Assembly (NCBI GenBank): GCA_043773745.1
Contig: JAYVEV010000076.1
Span: 1-60,339, forward strand
Origin: UKL13-2 sp043773745
GTDB lineage: Bacteria; Pseudomonadota; Gammaproteobacteria; Burkholderiales; Usitatibacteraceae
Length of the DNA stretch: 60,339 nucleotides
Direction of reading: 5' to 3'
Shown: positions 1 to 8,837 of the stretch, in pieces
How positions within the stretch are numbered: position 1 is the first letter of the stretch
Layout: every line of letters begins with the position of its first letter
Translations under genes and position numbers: made by a program
Notes under the pieces: generated by a model
Seen by the model: only the letters and a program-made list of their open reading frames with translations
Databases searched by the model: none
What the model was told of the DNA's origin: nothing

Positions 1-48
1 TATTAAAGTAATGGCGTCAGCATGGTTGATTTGCAGTTCTTTGAAGGC

Positions 49-64
49 ATCGCACCGGTGCGAT
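49..64. other. Perfect 16-bp palindrome
   Basis: The sequence ATCGCACCGGTGCGAT is a perfect inverted repeat about 80 bases before the first gene. It has no T-run after it, so it is not a typical terminator. It could be an operator for the gene at 146 or the end structure of a gene lying before the window. Its function is not known. Confidence 0.3.
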
Positions 65-145
65 CACTAAAAAAGCAAGCTGCCACGCTAAACCGTTATG
101 AGAAAAATTTTTCTGTTTTACTAAACTTCCTTCAAGGAGACTGTA

Positions 146-1621
146 ATGAGAGTTTCAAAAAACAAAGTAACGCTGCTTAGCTTGGCTGTTGCGGGCTTGT
201 TCGCCGCTTCCGCTGCACAAGCCGTAGTAGATTTGAACGCAAATACTGGCGCGACTAAGTTTGCATCAGAGATCAGCTTCGTAGCGCCTGCTACCCTGAA
301 TACTTCAGGAAACCCAGTCATCGTTACACTCGGCTTCGGTTTTTCAGCCGGTCAAGATAAATTTTTACGTTACGACTTGCCAACTGGCGTGACATGGGGT
401 GCACCAATTACTGCAGCGATGCTAGTTGATGCTACTACTGCCGCTAACTTTGCAAACGTGCAAATGGTACAAGGTGGTGCGATTACAGATAGCTATGCTG
501 TTTTCCAAGTTACCGCTGTTGGTACTGGTGTGCCGTTATCCGACAGAGCGCAGTTTACGGTCCCAAGCATTAAGGTTTCTTCGGCTACTTCAGTGCCAAT
601 CAGCTACACCATGCATGACACAGCTATTTCTGCTGCGACTGCAACACCATCAAACGCAACACGTTTGGTTGGTCCGCTTACTTCAAACCTGATTACCTTT
701 ACACCCGCTATCGGCATAACGGCTTCCCCTACGACAGTGGAAACTGTTGCCGCATCTGCAGCATTGCTTAAATTCTGTTCGGGTGCAGCTGGTACACCAG
801 GAACCGCAAATTGCGCGGCCGGAACAACGGATCTGAATGCATTGGTTGGCGGTATCGCAACCTACAGCTGGAATACAGGTCCGATATTCAGTGCTGCAGG
901 CGTTGATTTGACACTGGCTCCCGACTTTACTGCCGTTATTTCAGCTGCCTCTGTAACAGCTACCGGCGACTTTGGTGCTGCTGCTGCTGCTGCCGGTTCG
1001 ATTGGCTCAACCGTTGCTGCAAGTGCGGGTGGATTGGCATGTAACCCAGCGTACGGCGTAGCCGGTACCAATACCGCAACCGTTGCGACTTACCCAGTCG
1101 GTACTGCATTGATGCTTGCTGCAAACAACAACTCGTTGTGTGTAACAGTAAACGGTACAACCGCACTACCAGCACAAAACTTCACTGGTTCTTATGTACC
1201 TACATACGTAGCTGGTTATGCTGGCGGTGCACGTCCGCTTGGCACAATCGGTTCATGGGTTCGTGACGGTGCAGAACTGCAATCACCATGGTTCTCATTT
1301 GGTGGAACGCGCTACATCAGCCGTTTCTTCTTCATGAATACTGGTGCAGCTGCAGCGCAATGTACGTCTACAGCACTTGCTGAAACCGGCAACACTCTGA
1401 CTGTTGGTTCAGCTGGCACCACCGGCTTTAGCATTCCAGCAGGTGGTCAGGTTGCTGTGTTAGCAACGGATGTCGTATCTGCCGCAACGGGCCCAGGCCG
1501 TGCAGCCGTACGCTTCGTTTGCTTGGCACCTAGCGCCAACATCCAAGGTCGTTATGTCATCACTGACACAACTTCCGGCGCGTTGGACTCAGGCGCATTG
1601 ATGCGTCCAGGTACAAACTAA
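146..1621 (+). CDS. Secreted protein of unknown function
   Basis: This 491-residue protein is not recognised as a member of a named family. It begins with a clear Sec signal peptide (basic start MRVSKNK, hydrophobic core, cleavage expected after AQA near residue 26). The mature part is rich in Ala, Thr, Gly and Val, poor in charged residues, and has six cysteines that could pair outside the cytoplasm. That composition resembles surface-layer, fimbrial or other envelope proteins, but no domain motif was seen and there is no C-terminal sorting tail. A strong Shine-Dalgarno (AAGGAG at 134-139) sits six bases before the ATG and a strong terminator follows. The gene therefore looks monocistronic and well expressed. 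The signal peptide is seen; the envelope role is inference. Confidence 0.75.
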   Translation: MRVSKNKVTLLSLAVAGLFAASAAQAVVDLNANTGATKFASEISFVAPATLNTSGNPVIVTLGFGFSAGQDKFLRYDLPTGVTWGAPITAAMLVDATTAANFANVQMVQGGAITDSYAVFQVTAVGTGVPLSDRAQFTVPSIKVSSATSVPISYTMHDTAISAATATPSNATRLVGPLTSNLITFTPAIGITASPTTVETVAASAALLKFCSGAAGTPGTANCAAGTTDLNALVGGIATYSWNTGPIFSAAGVDLTLAPDFTAVISAASVTATGDFGAAAAAAGSIGSTVAASAGGLACNPAYGVAGTNTATVATYPVGTALMLAANNNSLCVTVNGTTALPAQNFTGSYVPTYVAGYAGGARPLGTIGSWVRDGAELQSPWFSFGGTRYISRFFFMNTGAAAAQCTSTALAETGNTLTVGSAGTTGFSIPAGGQVAVLATDVVSAATGPGRAAVRFVCLAPSANIQGRYVITDTTSGALDSGALMRPGTN

Positions 1622-1643
1622 TCTGACGATTAGCAGTAACATT

Positions 1644-1669
1644 AAAAGGGACGCTTCGGCGTCCCTTTT
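1644..1669 (+). terminator. Rho-independent terminator with UUCG loop
   Basis: An 11-bp stem (AAAAGGGACGC paired with GCGTCCCTTTT) closed by a TTCG tetraloop is followed by TATTTTG. It lies 23 bases after the stop of the secreted protein gene and should end its transcript. The stretch from here to 1874 shows no gene. Confidence 0.85.
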
Positions 1670-1874
1670 ATTTTGTGATGGCGGTTTGGAAAGCGGCGCG
1701 CCGGAGAGCGAAATGTCCGGCTCCTCGGAATCAACCAACTTCGACCTGATGCCCGCGTGCCTTGTCACACGGGCAGGCAGTTGCCAGACCGGTGCCCAGC
1801 CAGGAACGATCTCTCAATCAGAATGGGCAGATGTGCGCGCAGACCATGCGCCGGTAGCAGGCAAGCCCGCCTGG

Positions 1875-3014
1875 CTACGACATGAAGCTATCAACCGATT
1901 TCCCAGCACGCTTGAGTGCGTTACGTGTTGCCTTAACCTCGCCGTACTTCAAAAAATCAGCAAAGTAAGCTTTGAAGCCCACCGTATCGCGAGCCGTTTG
2001 CGGCGGGAACGTTAGCGTTGATTTCCAGAGAAAATCAATGGCCGCCTGCGTGGTGTTGTAGCGATCCAGTGCGGCCTTTGCCTCATCGGCTTTTTTCACA
2101 CCATTGGCAAGGCGCTCAAGCGCTTTGTAGCCTACAAACAGCTCCACATTGGTTTCGCCCTGATCGATCAAAAGTTGCGCCACCTGACGGCAGAGCGGGT
2201 AGCGGCCTTCGGGCAGCTTGCCTTCACCATCAGGGTTGCACATCTGTGAAAATTGCTTGTATGAGGGCATTGTCATACCATTCAAGATGGTAAATGCTGC
2301 AGCTTCTGCATCACCCGCTTTAATCGCAGGGCCTTTCACTTTTTTAGCGTACTTGAGCGCGTAAGCTGCGCCTTCTTTGTAAAACCATACACTAGATTTT
2401 GCATTGGCTGCTTTTTCAAGATATGTCTGAGCAATGGCATTAAGCCCCTGGCTGAATTCTCGCCCCGCCATGATCAGCCAACCGGTCACGTTTTCTGGCG
2501 AGCTCTCGGCAAAGGTTTGTGCTGGGTCAGCGCCATTGCAAAGCGACTTTGCGGGGAAGCCCAGGCAATACATGGCAATCTGGGAATTCACAAAGCCGCT
2601 GCTTTCTTTGGTCATGAGCTTTTGTGCCCGCATAAGTGCTGCGGCCTGCAAATCTGCTTTCTCTGCATCATCACGTTTCTCCTCTGGCTTGAGATTCGCA
2701 TCGCGCACATATTTAGCCGATAACACCAACGCTACCGGGTCATTTGACTGCGACATTGCCCGTAACGCCGCTTGGCTAATGCGTTCAATCACGGCTAACC
2801 GCGGATTCACGGGTGCGGGTGTCGAGGTCTGTGCGGCAACAGCAGCAGCACTGCTAGCAGCAGGAACAGGGCCGGACGTATTGGCCGCTGCGCTGGGTAC
2901 CGCTTCAGATTTCGATTGATCGGCTGCCTTGACACAAACTGAAAAAGAAATGGAACAAGCAACGAGTACCCATGCAAGCGCCGGGATGGTCATTGTTAAA
3001 CGAGACGATTTCAT
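1875..3014 (-). CDS. Secreted protein of unknown function
   Basis: This 379-residue protein has an N-terminal signal peptide (MKSSRLTMTIPALAWVLVAC, then a hydrophobic stretch and cleavage near VKA). A low-complexity Ala/Ser/Pro/Thr linker spans about residues 32-68, followed by a mostly helical domain with several cysteines. The helical part, with repeated short amphipathic helices, recalls TPR/Sel1-like export proteins, but no consensus repeat could be fixed. It is divergent from the histidine phosphatase gene and shares its 153-bp upstream region. The function is unknown; a periplasmic location is inferred from the signal peptide. Confidence 0.7.
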   Translation of the reverse strand: MKSSRLTMTIPALAWVLVACSISFSVCVKAADQSKSEAVPSAAANTSGPVPAASSAAAVAAQTSTPAPVNPRLAVIERISQAALRAMSQSNDPVALVLSAKYVRDANLKPEEKRDDAEKADLQAAALMRAQKLMTKESSGFVNSQIAMYCLGFPAKSLCNGADPAQTFAESSPENVTGWLIMAGREFSQGLNAIAQTYLEKAANAKSSVWFYKEGAAYALKYAKKVKGPAIKAGDAEAAAFTILNGMTMPSYKQFSQMCNPDGEGKLPEGRYPLCRQVAQLLIDQGETNVELFVGYKALERLANGVKKADEAKAALDRYNTTQAAIDFLWKSTLTFPPQTARDTVGFKAYFADFLKYGEVKATRNALKRAGKSVDSFMS

Positions 3015-3026
3015 CGGAATTTCACC

Positions 3027-3171
3027 TTTCTAAAATATGAAAACGGAACGCAAAATACCGCAAAAAACGCCGCGTTTCAAGTCCTGCAGCTAACCCAATA
3101 TGCTACATCATTGTCTAACGAGTAATAGTATGATTCCAACTACACGACCTCATTCATTTTCTAAAATATGA
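3027..3171. repeat. 14-bp direct repeat in divergent upstream region
   Basis: TTTCTAAAATATGA occurs at 3027-3040 and again at 3158-3171, the second copy covering the ATG of the phosphatase gene at 3168. Both copies are in the same orientation. They may be binding sites for a regulator of the divergent gene pair or simply a local duplication. Confidence 0.4.
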
Positions 3172-4550
3172 TTAACCCACATCGCCAGACGTCAACTTAT
3201 TTTGCAGCGGTCATTGCTGCCATAGCGAGTCTTTTGGGCTTTGATTCACAGGCGCAGCCATCCATCTCCAAGAACAGCACGGCAACAGCCACCTATAACG
3301 TCGCTGCGCAACCGACACCCGCCGCCAATCTGCTTGCGGTTACCGATGAATCAGCGCCCTTGAGTGATGCACTCATCCGTGAATTGCGGCGCGGCGGCTA
3401 TGTGTTCTTCATTCGGCACGGTCAGGTGCAACCGGGCTCAATTGATGTGCGGGGCGCCGGCGAATGGTGGAAAAACTGCGCGACTACCCAACGATTGGCA
3501 CCGTCTGCTTTGCCGCAGGCGCAGGCGATTGGGGCGGCGCTGCAAAACCAGCGCATCCTGTTTGACGTAGTATTGGCCAGTGAGTTTTGTCGTGCCTATG
3601 ACACTGGGGTTTTTATCGGCATTGCTGCGCCCCAACGAACGCCTGCACTCAACGCCGCGACTGCATTTGAAAGCCAGAAAAAAAAACCTGCGGAGCAATC
3701 AGCCGCATTGCAGCAGTTATTATCAGCGCCAGTTACCGCGGGTAAAAACCGTTTATTGATTGGTCACACCTTGCCGGCCACCGCTGTCCATCCGGTGCTG
3801 AGTATTTTGACCGAGACCCAAACGGCGATTTTCAAACCTGAGGGTAATAACCGTTTTCAATTTGTCACCACTCTCACCCCCGGACAATGGCAGTGGCTTG
3901 GCAAACAAGTGATAACGGATCAGCCAGTCGTCGCCGTGGCTCAAACTGCGCAACCCCAATTCGTCATCAACCCCGCCAATGAGATGAAAGGTGCTGTGCT
4001 CCTCAAAGCACTCCGCAATGGCGGCTACAACCTCTATATGCGCCACGCGACCTCAACTGTTGGCACTGATCAGGAGTTGCTTAAAACACCGATGTGGTGG
4101 GAGAACTGCGCCATCCAGCGCAATATCAGCGAGCAGGGTCGCGAACAGGCGCGCAGGGTGGGCAATGCGATTGTCGCGCTAAAAATTCCGATCGGCGAGA
4201 TTAAAACCTCCCAGTTTTGCCGCGTGCGCGATACCGCGCACATGATGAATTTGGGTGCGATAGAGATCACCGAAGCGCTTAATCACAGCCTTGGCCAGCG
4301 CGTTGGCACAGACGTCAATAGGCTGCGTTACGCCCTGCTGGCCGCAAGCCCGCCAAAAGGAACGAATACATTACTAATCTCTCATACCCACAGCTCCACG
4401 CTTGCGGAGGAGATGATCATGGCGCAGCTTTCGGAGTCTGAAATAGTGGTTTATCAGCCCGATGGCCAAGGCAGCGCGCTACCCATCGCGCGCATTCCCA
4501 CCACAGAATGGGATAATCTAATGAAGCTAACCACGACGGGTAAAAATTAA
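3168..4550 (+). CDS. Two-domain histidine phosphatase family protein
   Basis: This is a 460-residue protein with an N-terminal signal-like segment (residues 1-30, ending SQAQ) and two tandem histidine-phosphatase (phosphoglycerate-mutase-like) domains. Domain 1 has the RHG motif at residues 83-85 and the second catalytic His in GHT near residue 200. Domain 2 has RHA at 292-294 and SHTH around 406. Each domain also carries a WW(K/E)NCA segment and an (E/Q)FCR segment, so the protein arose by internal duplication and both halves keep their catalytic residues. Members of this superfamily remove phosphate from small molecules or proteins through a phosphohistidine; the substrate here cannot be told. 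The signal segment suggests a periplasmic enzyme. Only three bases separate it from the pseudopilin gene, so the two are probably cotranscribed. Confidence 0.8.
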   Translation: MINPHRQTSTYFAAVIAAIASLLGFDSQAQPSISKNSTATATYNVAAQPTPAANLLAVTDESAPLSDALIRELRRGGYVFFIRHGQVQPGSIDVRGAGEWWKNCATTQRLAPSALPQAQAIGAALQNQRILFDVVLASEFCRAYDTGVFIGIAAPQRTPALNAATAFESQKKKPAEQSAALQQLLSAPVTAGKNRLLIGHTLPATAVHPVLSILTETQTAIFKPEGNNRFQFVTTLTPGQWQWLGKQVITDQPVVAVAQTAQPQFVINPANEMKGAVLLKALRNGGYNLYMRHATSTVGTDQELLKTPMWWENCAIQRNISEQGREQARRVGNAIVALKIPIGEIKTSQFCRVRDTAHMMNLGAIEITEALNHSLGQRVGTDVNRLRYALLAASPPKGTNTLLISHTHSSTLAEEMIMAQLSESEIVVYQPDGQGSALPIARIPTTEWDNLMKLTTTGKN

Positions 4551-4553
4551 GTC

Positions 4554-5024
4554 ATGACATACAGCATTCACCCTACTAACCAACCAAGACCTTCACACCT
4601 TGCGCAGCGGGGTTTTACGCTGCTGGAAATGCTGGTGGTGCTGGTTATCATCGGCATGCTGGCAGCCTTCATTGGACCGCGATTATTTGGCAATGTGGAA
4701 AAAGCTGCGGTGACAGCAGCGGGTGCGCAAGTCAAAATGCTGCGCGGCGCGGTCGAAACCTTCCGGCTCGATGTGGGCCGCTATCCGACTGCGCAGGAGG
4801 GCCTGATCGTACTCAGCAAGGCGCCGAGTGATCCCGCTGCAGCGGCGCGCTGGCGTGGCCCGTATCTCGATGGTGAACTGCCGGTGGACCCGTGGAAAAA
4901 CCCGTATCAGTACATCCTGCCCGGCGCGAATGGTCAGTCATTTGCGTTGTATTCATACGGCAGTGACGGCAAACGTGGTGGTGAGGGTGACGCAGCTGAT
5001 ATTGGCACGCTGCCGCCGAATTGA
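4554..5024 (+). CDS. gspG: Type II secretion system pseudopilin GspG-like protein
   Basis: This 156-residue protein has the prepilin signature GFTLLEML, in which the leader is cleaved before the Phe after Gly and the Glu at +5 is conserved. A hydrophobic helix follows, then the GspG body with GRYPTAQEGL, a RWRGPYL segment, DPWKNPYQY and SYGSDGKRGGEG. These match major pseudopilin GspG, whose C-terminal loop binds calcium. GspG forms the pseudopilus that pushes folded proteins through the outer-membrane secretin. No other gsp genes are next to it, so it is either an orphan copy or the rest of the system is elsewhere. The upstream leader before the cleavage site is long (about 23 residues). Confidence 0.85.
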   Translation: MTYSIHPTNQPRPSHLAQRGFTLLEMLVVLVIIGMLAAFIGPRLFGNVEKAAVTAAGAQVKMLRGAVETFRLDVGRYPTAQEGLIVLSKAPSDPAAAARWRGPYLDGELPVDPWKNPYQYILPGANGQSFALYSYGSDGKRGGEGDAADIGTLPPN

Positions 5025-5052
5025 GCACGCTTAAAGCACGCTTGCAATACGT

Positions 5053-6339
5053 TTAACGAAGCGGCGAGCCCAGCTTCAACGGCAGCATCATCCGCACCAC
5101 CTTTACCATCTTGTCCTGCACTTGCACGACCTCGATCATGTAGTCGCCAATCTTCACGGCGATGCCCGGCTCGGGAATATCTTCCACATACTCGATCAAT
5201 AAACCGTTCATAGTTTTGGGACCATCGAGCGGGAATTTAAAGCCCAGCTTTCGATTCAGCACCCGCAATGGACAAGAGCCTTCGACCATCACGCTTCCGT
5301 CGTCCTGTTTGCGGTAAAAACCAACATTCATCGGTGATTGGCTGGTGAATTCGCCCACGATTTCTTCGAGAATATCCTGCAATGTTACGAGCCCCTGAAT
5401 CTCGCCATATTCATCGACCACCAGCGCCATCCGCCGCTGCTGTTCCTGAAAATGGGTGAGCTGCTGCAACAGCGGTGTGCCGACTGGAATGAAGTACGGC
5501 TCGCGCATAATTTCGCGCAATGTCTCGCGCTCCAGCGGTTCTTTGCGGGATGCATTGAGCACCTTGCGCACATGCACCAGGCCAATGACATTCGATAGGT
5601 CATCTTCGTAGACGATGATCCGGGTGTGGTGCGAGGTCGAAAGCGCGTTGCGAATATCTTCGATTTTATCGTTGATATCAATCGCCTCGATCAACGCGCG
5701 CGGCGTCATCGTGTCGTCAACCGTCATGTTTTCGAGGTCGAATAGATTCATCAAAATATTTTGATGCTTTTTGGGAATGAATTGCCCGCCTTCCAGCACC
5801 AGCGTGCGCAATTCCTCCATGGATAGCTGTTGCGCGCCTTCGATGGCTGGCTTGATATGCAATACCTTCAACAGACCCCGCACGATGATGTTGATAAAAA
5901 ACATCACGGGCTTGGTTGCCCAGATTAACGGTGTCAATATGTAGCTCGCCAGCAGGGCAATTTTTTCGGCGAAGCGCGCGCCGATAACCTTGGGCAGAAT
6001 CTCGGCAAAAATTAAGATGAAGAACGATGCGGCACCGGTCGCAATCGCCAGCACATATTCACCCTGACCGAATAAACGCCGGCAAATTTCTGCGACCAGC
6101 AGAGTCGTAGCGGCATTGATCACGGTATTGCCCGCGAGAATGAACGAGAGCATCTCGTCCACCTTGGCCAGTAACGCACCCGCCAGCCGCGCACCACGGC
6201 TGCCTTGCTTAATCAAATGCAGCAAGCGATAGCGATTAAGCGCCATCATGCAGGTTTCAGACATCGAAAAAAACCCTGATGACGCAAGCAATACGCCCAG
6301 CGCAACCATCAGCCAATGGATCGGGACATTATCAGTCAT
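5053..6339 (-). CDS. CorB/HlyC-type membrane protein (DUF21, CBS pair, CorC domain)
   Basis: This 428-residue protein has the layout of the CNNM/CorB (YfjD) family. An N-terminal DUF21 membrane domain with about four segments covers residues 8-180, a CBS pair follows at about 205-335 (starting near DDTMTPRA), and a CorC_HlyC domain closes the protein. Characterised relatives transport or regulate Mg2+ at the inner membrane; the older name haemolysin is misleading. The gene order corB-like, ypjD-like, ffh is conserved in many proteobacteria. It is convergent with the pseudopilin gene, with 28 bases between stops and no terminator seen. Confidence 0.88.
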   Translation of the reverse strand: MTDNVPIHWLMVALGVLLASSGFFSMSETCMMALNRYRLLHLIKQGSRGARLAGALLAKVDEMLSFILAGNTVINAATTLLVAEICRRLFGQGEYVLAIATGAASFFILIFAEILPKVIGARFAEKIALLASYILTPLIWATKPVMFFINIIVRGLLKVLHIKPAIEGAQQLSMEELRTLVLEGGQFIPKKHQNILMNLFDLENMTVDDTMTPRALIEAIDINDKIEDIRNALSTSHHTRIIVYEDDLSNVIGLVHVRKVLNASRKEPLERETLREIMREPYFIPVGTPLLQQLTHFQEQQRRMALVVDEYGEIQGLVTLQDILEEIVGEFTSQSPMNVGFYRKQDDGSVMVEGSCPLRVLNRKLGFKFPLDGPKTMNGLLIEYVEDIPEPGIAVKIGDYMIEVVQVQDKMVKVVRMMLPLKLGSPLR

Positions 6340-6454
6340 GACAATTTGTTAAAATTTGAAATCAAGACTAGGCGGGGCGTTTGAGGCAAAAAGGCTTCAA
6401 AAGCCTTGCCAGCACTAGACTTTATAGTTCCAATACTCCGATTGTGGCCATCCA

Positions 6455-7285
6455 TCACAGGCGCTTGAGAATAATTTCGAGCACAAACTTGCTACCCACA
6501 TACGACAGCAGCAGCATACAAAACCCGATCAGTGTCCAGTGAACCGCCACCTTGCCGCGCCAGCCTGCCTTCCAATGTCCGAGCAGCAAGCCGCCAAAAA
6601 TAATCCACGACATAAACGCGAACACGGTTTTTTGCGTGACCTCAAAGGCTTTGCCAAACAAAGCCTCAGAAAAAAATACGCCGCTGATCAAGGTGGCCGT
6701 TAGCAACACAAATGCAAAACCCAGCAGGTTGAACAATAATTTTTCAATCGCCAGCAAAGGCGGCAAATTGTCTTCCATCGGATGCAATGTGCCTGCATGC
6801 AGTCGCTTGTCCAAAAACAGCATGAGCAGGGCATGCAATGCGGCTACTGTAAACAATGCATAAGCCAGAATCGCAACCGCGATATGGAGCTTAAACATCC
6901 AGCCGCCATACATGACGATATGCTGGGCGGGCAACAGCGTCGGCAATAGTGCCGCCACTACTGCAAAGGGCGCCAAATAAAGCGCGGCCAAGCGGGTTAG
7001 ACGTGCATCATTGCTCAACACCACATAACTCATGATACTGAGCCATACAATCAGTGATATAGCGTGCGAAAAGCCGATATTGAAGCCATCCTCGAGCACC
7101 AGCGCATCGGCGAGGGCGATGGCATGCATCATAATGGCGAGCCATAACAACACTCTGGATAGCTGGGCGGCCGTGGACGCCTGGCTGACATGACCAGCCG
7201 TTGATCGTTTGGCAAATGCCCATGCCGTGAGGCTTGCCAGAAGATATAGAGCAGCAGTGATAAAATTAAAGGCTGTTAGCAACAT
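6455..7285 (-). CDS. ypjD: CcsA/YpjD-like cytochrome c assembly family membrane protein
   Basis: This 276-residue integral membrane protein has about eight hydrophobic segments and a tryptophan/histidine-containing region (YGGWMFKLHIAVAILAY, then HWKAGWRGKVAVHW) like the CcsA/HemX/YpjD family. It lies divergently from ffh, as ypjD does in other proteobacteria. Relatives take part in haem delivery for cytochrome c, while YpjD itself is linked to the CorB/CorC magnesium system. Which of these roles applies is not decided by sequence. It is followed on the same strand, 115 bases on, by the CorB-like gene. Confidence 0.82.
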   Translation of the reverse strand: MLLTAFNFITAALYLLASLTAWAFAKRSTAGHVSQASTAAQLSRVLLWLAIMMHAIALADALVLEDGFNIGFSHAISLIVWLSIMSYVVLSNDARLTRLAALYLAPFAVVAALLPTLLPAQHIVMYGGWMFKLHIAVAILAYALFTVAALHALLMLFLDKRLHAGTLHPMEDNLPPLLAIEKLLFNLLGFAFVLLTATLISGVFFSEALFGKAFEVTQKTVFAFMSWIIFGGLLLGHWKAGWRGKVAVHWTLIGFCMLLLSYVGSKFVLEIILKRL

Positions 7286-7377
7286 AATTTTTGATATTTT
7301 TTATTGTCCAACTCAATCTGAGTTTACACCATACCGCTCGGTGAGCTCGGCTCTCTCAGTGTGTGAAATGAAGCCCT

Positions 7378-8760
7378 ATGCTAGATAATCTTACCCATCG
7401 CCTGGCTGGCATCGTCAAGCAGCTGCGTGGCCAGGCCAGACTGACTGAAGAAAATATCAGCGATGCGCTGCGCGAAGTACGGATGGCGTTATTGGAGGCC
7501 GATGTGGGCTTGCCGGTGGTTAAAGACTTCATCCAAAAGGTGAAAGAAAAATCACTGGGCGCGGAAGTGCTGCAATCTCTGACGCCGGGCCAGGCGTTTA
7601 TTGGTATTGTCAATCATGAACTGGTTACGCTCATGGGTGGCGCGGCAGCAGCAGGGGCTGGCCCGCAACTAAACGCGTTACCGATCAATCTTGCCACCAC
7701 CCCGCCCGCGATTATTTTGATGGCCGGCTTGCAGGGCGCGGGCAAAACCACCAGCGCGGGCAAGCTCGCCAAGTTTTTGAAAGAGCGCCATAAAAAGAAG
7801 GTTTTATTGGTGAGCGGCGATGTGTACCGGCCCGCTGCGATCGAGCAACTACGCACGCTGGCGAAGCAGGTGGGGGTCGATTTTTTCGAGAGCGATATTA
7901 CGCAAAAGCCTGTCGACATTGCCGTTTCAGCCAAGCAATGGGCAAAGACGCATTTCCACGATGTGCTGATTGTTGACACCGCGGGACGTCTGGCCATTGA
8001 TGAAGCAATGATGGCCGAGATCAAGGCGGTACATGCCGCTATTGAGCCGATTGAAACCCTGTTTACGGTTGATGCCATGCAGGGCCAGGATGCCGTGAAT
8101 GTGGCCAAGGCCTTCAACGAGGCGCTGCCGCTGACCGGTATCGTGCTGACGAAATTGGATGGCGATTCGCGTGGTGGCGCGGCCTTGTCGGTGCGTCATA
8201 TGACAGGCAAGCCGATTAAATTTGTCGGCGTATCCGAAAAAATGGACGGCATCGAACCGTTCTATGCGGATCGAATGGCATCGCGCATCTTGGGCATGGG
8301 TGATGTACTTTCGCTGATTGAGGACGCCCATAAAAACGTCGACATGGCAGAAGCGCAAAAGCTCGCTGAAAAATTCAAAAAGGGCAAGGATTTTGATTTC
8401 GATGATTTCAAATCCCAGCTCGCGCAAATGCGTAAGATGGGTGGTGTCTCCGCGCTGATGGACAAACTTCCCGCTCATCTGACTCAAGCCGCCCATCAGG
8501 CGCCCGACCTGCAAGAAAAACAGATGCGCAGGACCGAAGGCATCATCAATTCCATGACGCCACAAGAGCGTCGCAAGCCCGAACTCTTGAAAGCCTCGCG
8601 CAAACGTCGCATTGCGGCCGGCGCGGGTGTGCAGGTGCAGGAGGTCAACCGCCTCATCACGCAATTTGAGCAAATGCAAAAGATGATGAAAATGATGAAG
8701 GGCGGCGGCATGGCCAAGATGATGCGGGGCATGAAAGGTATGATGCCGGGCTTCAAATAA
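7378..8760 (+). CDS. ffh: Signal recognition particle protein Ffh
   Basis: This 460-residue protein matches the SRP54 homologue along its whole length. It has an N-terminal helical bundle (MLDNLTHRLAGIVKQLRG) and a GTPase G domain with GLQGAGKTTSAGKLA (P-loop), VDTAGR and TKLDGDSRGGAAL. The methionine-rich M domain starts near residue 300 and ends in MKMMKGGGMAKMMRGMKGMM. Ffh binds signal sequences of nascent membrane proteins and, with 4.5S RNA and FtsY, brings ribosomes to the inner membrane. The gene is divergent from the CcsA-like gene, with 92 bases between them. Confidence 0.98.
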   Translation: MLDNLTHRLAGIVKQLRGQARLTEENISDALREVRMALLEADVGLPVVKDFIQKVKEKSLGAEVLQSLTPGQAFIGIVNHELVTLMGGAAAAGAGPQLNALPINLATTPPAIILMAGLQGAGKTTSAGKLAKFLKERHKKKVLLVSGDVYRPAAIEQLRTLAKQVGVDFFESDITQKPVDIAVSAKQWAKTHFHDVLIVDTAGRLAIDEAMMAEIKAVHAAIEPIETLFTVDAMQGQDAVNVAKAFNEALPLTGIVLTKLDGDSRGGAALSVRHMTGKPIKFVGVSEKMDGIEPFYADRMASRILGMGDVLSLIEDAHKNVDMAEAQKLAEKFKKGKDFDFDDFKSQLAQMRKMGGVSALMDKLPAHLTQAAHQAPDLQEKQMRRTEGIINSMTPQERRKPELLKASRKRRIAAGAGVQVQEVNRLITQFEQMQKMMKMMKGGGMAKMMRGMKGMMPGFK

Positions 8761-8837
8761 AAGCGGGGTGGTTGTTCCAATTCAATTGCCCCTTTGTTCT
8801 CAATAATTCTTCCAGATTGATTGTTTTGCATAAATTT

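Noticed and set aside
1..70. End of an upstream gene in frame 2, finishing at TAA 68-70
   Set aside because: Only about 22 codons are visible and they contain no recognisable motif, so coding cannot be supported.
1686..2015. Plus-strand 109-codon open frame
   Set aside because: It overlaps the minus-strand gene end, has no ribosome site and shows no recognisable domain.
2434..2919. Plus-strand 161-codon open frame
   Set aside because: It is antisense to the signal-peptide protein at 1875-3014, which has the better coding character.
7927..8679. Long minus-strand open frame opposite ffh
   Set aside because: It is the complement of a well-conserved gene, has no family resemblance, and follows from codon bias of ffh.
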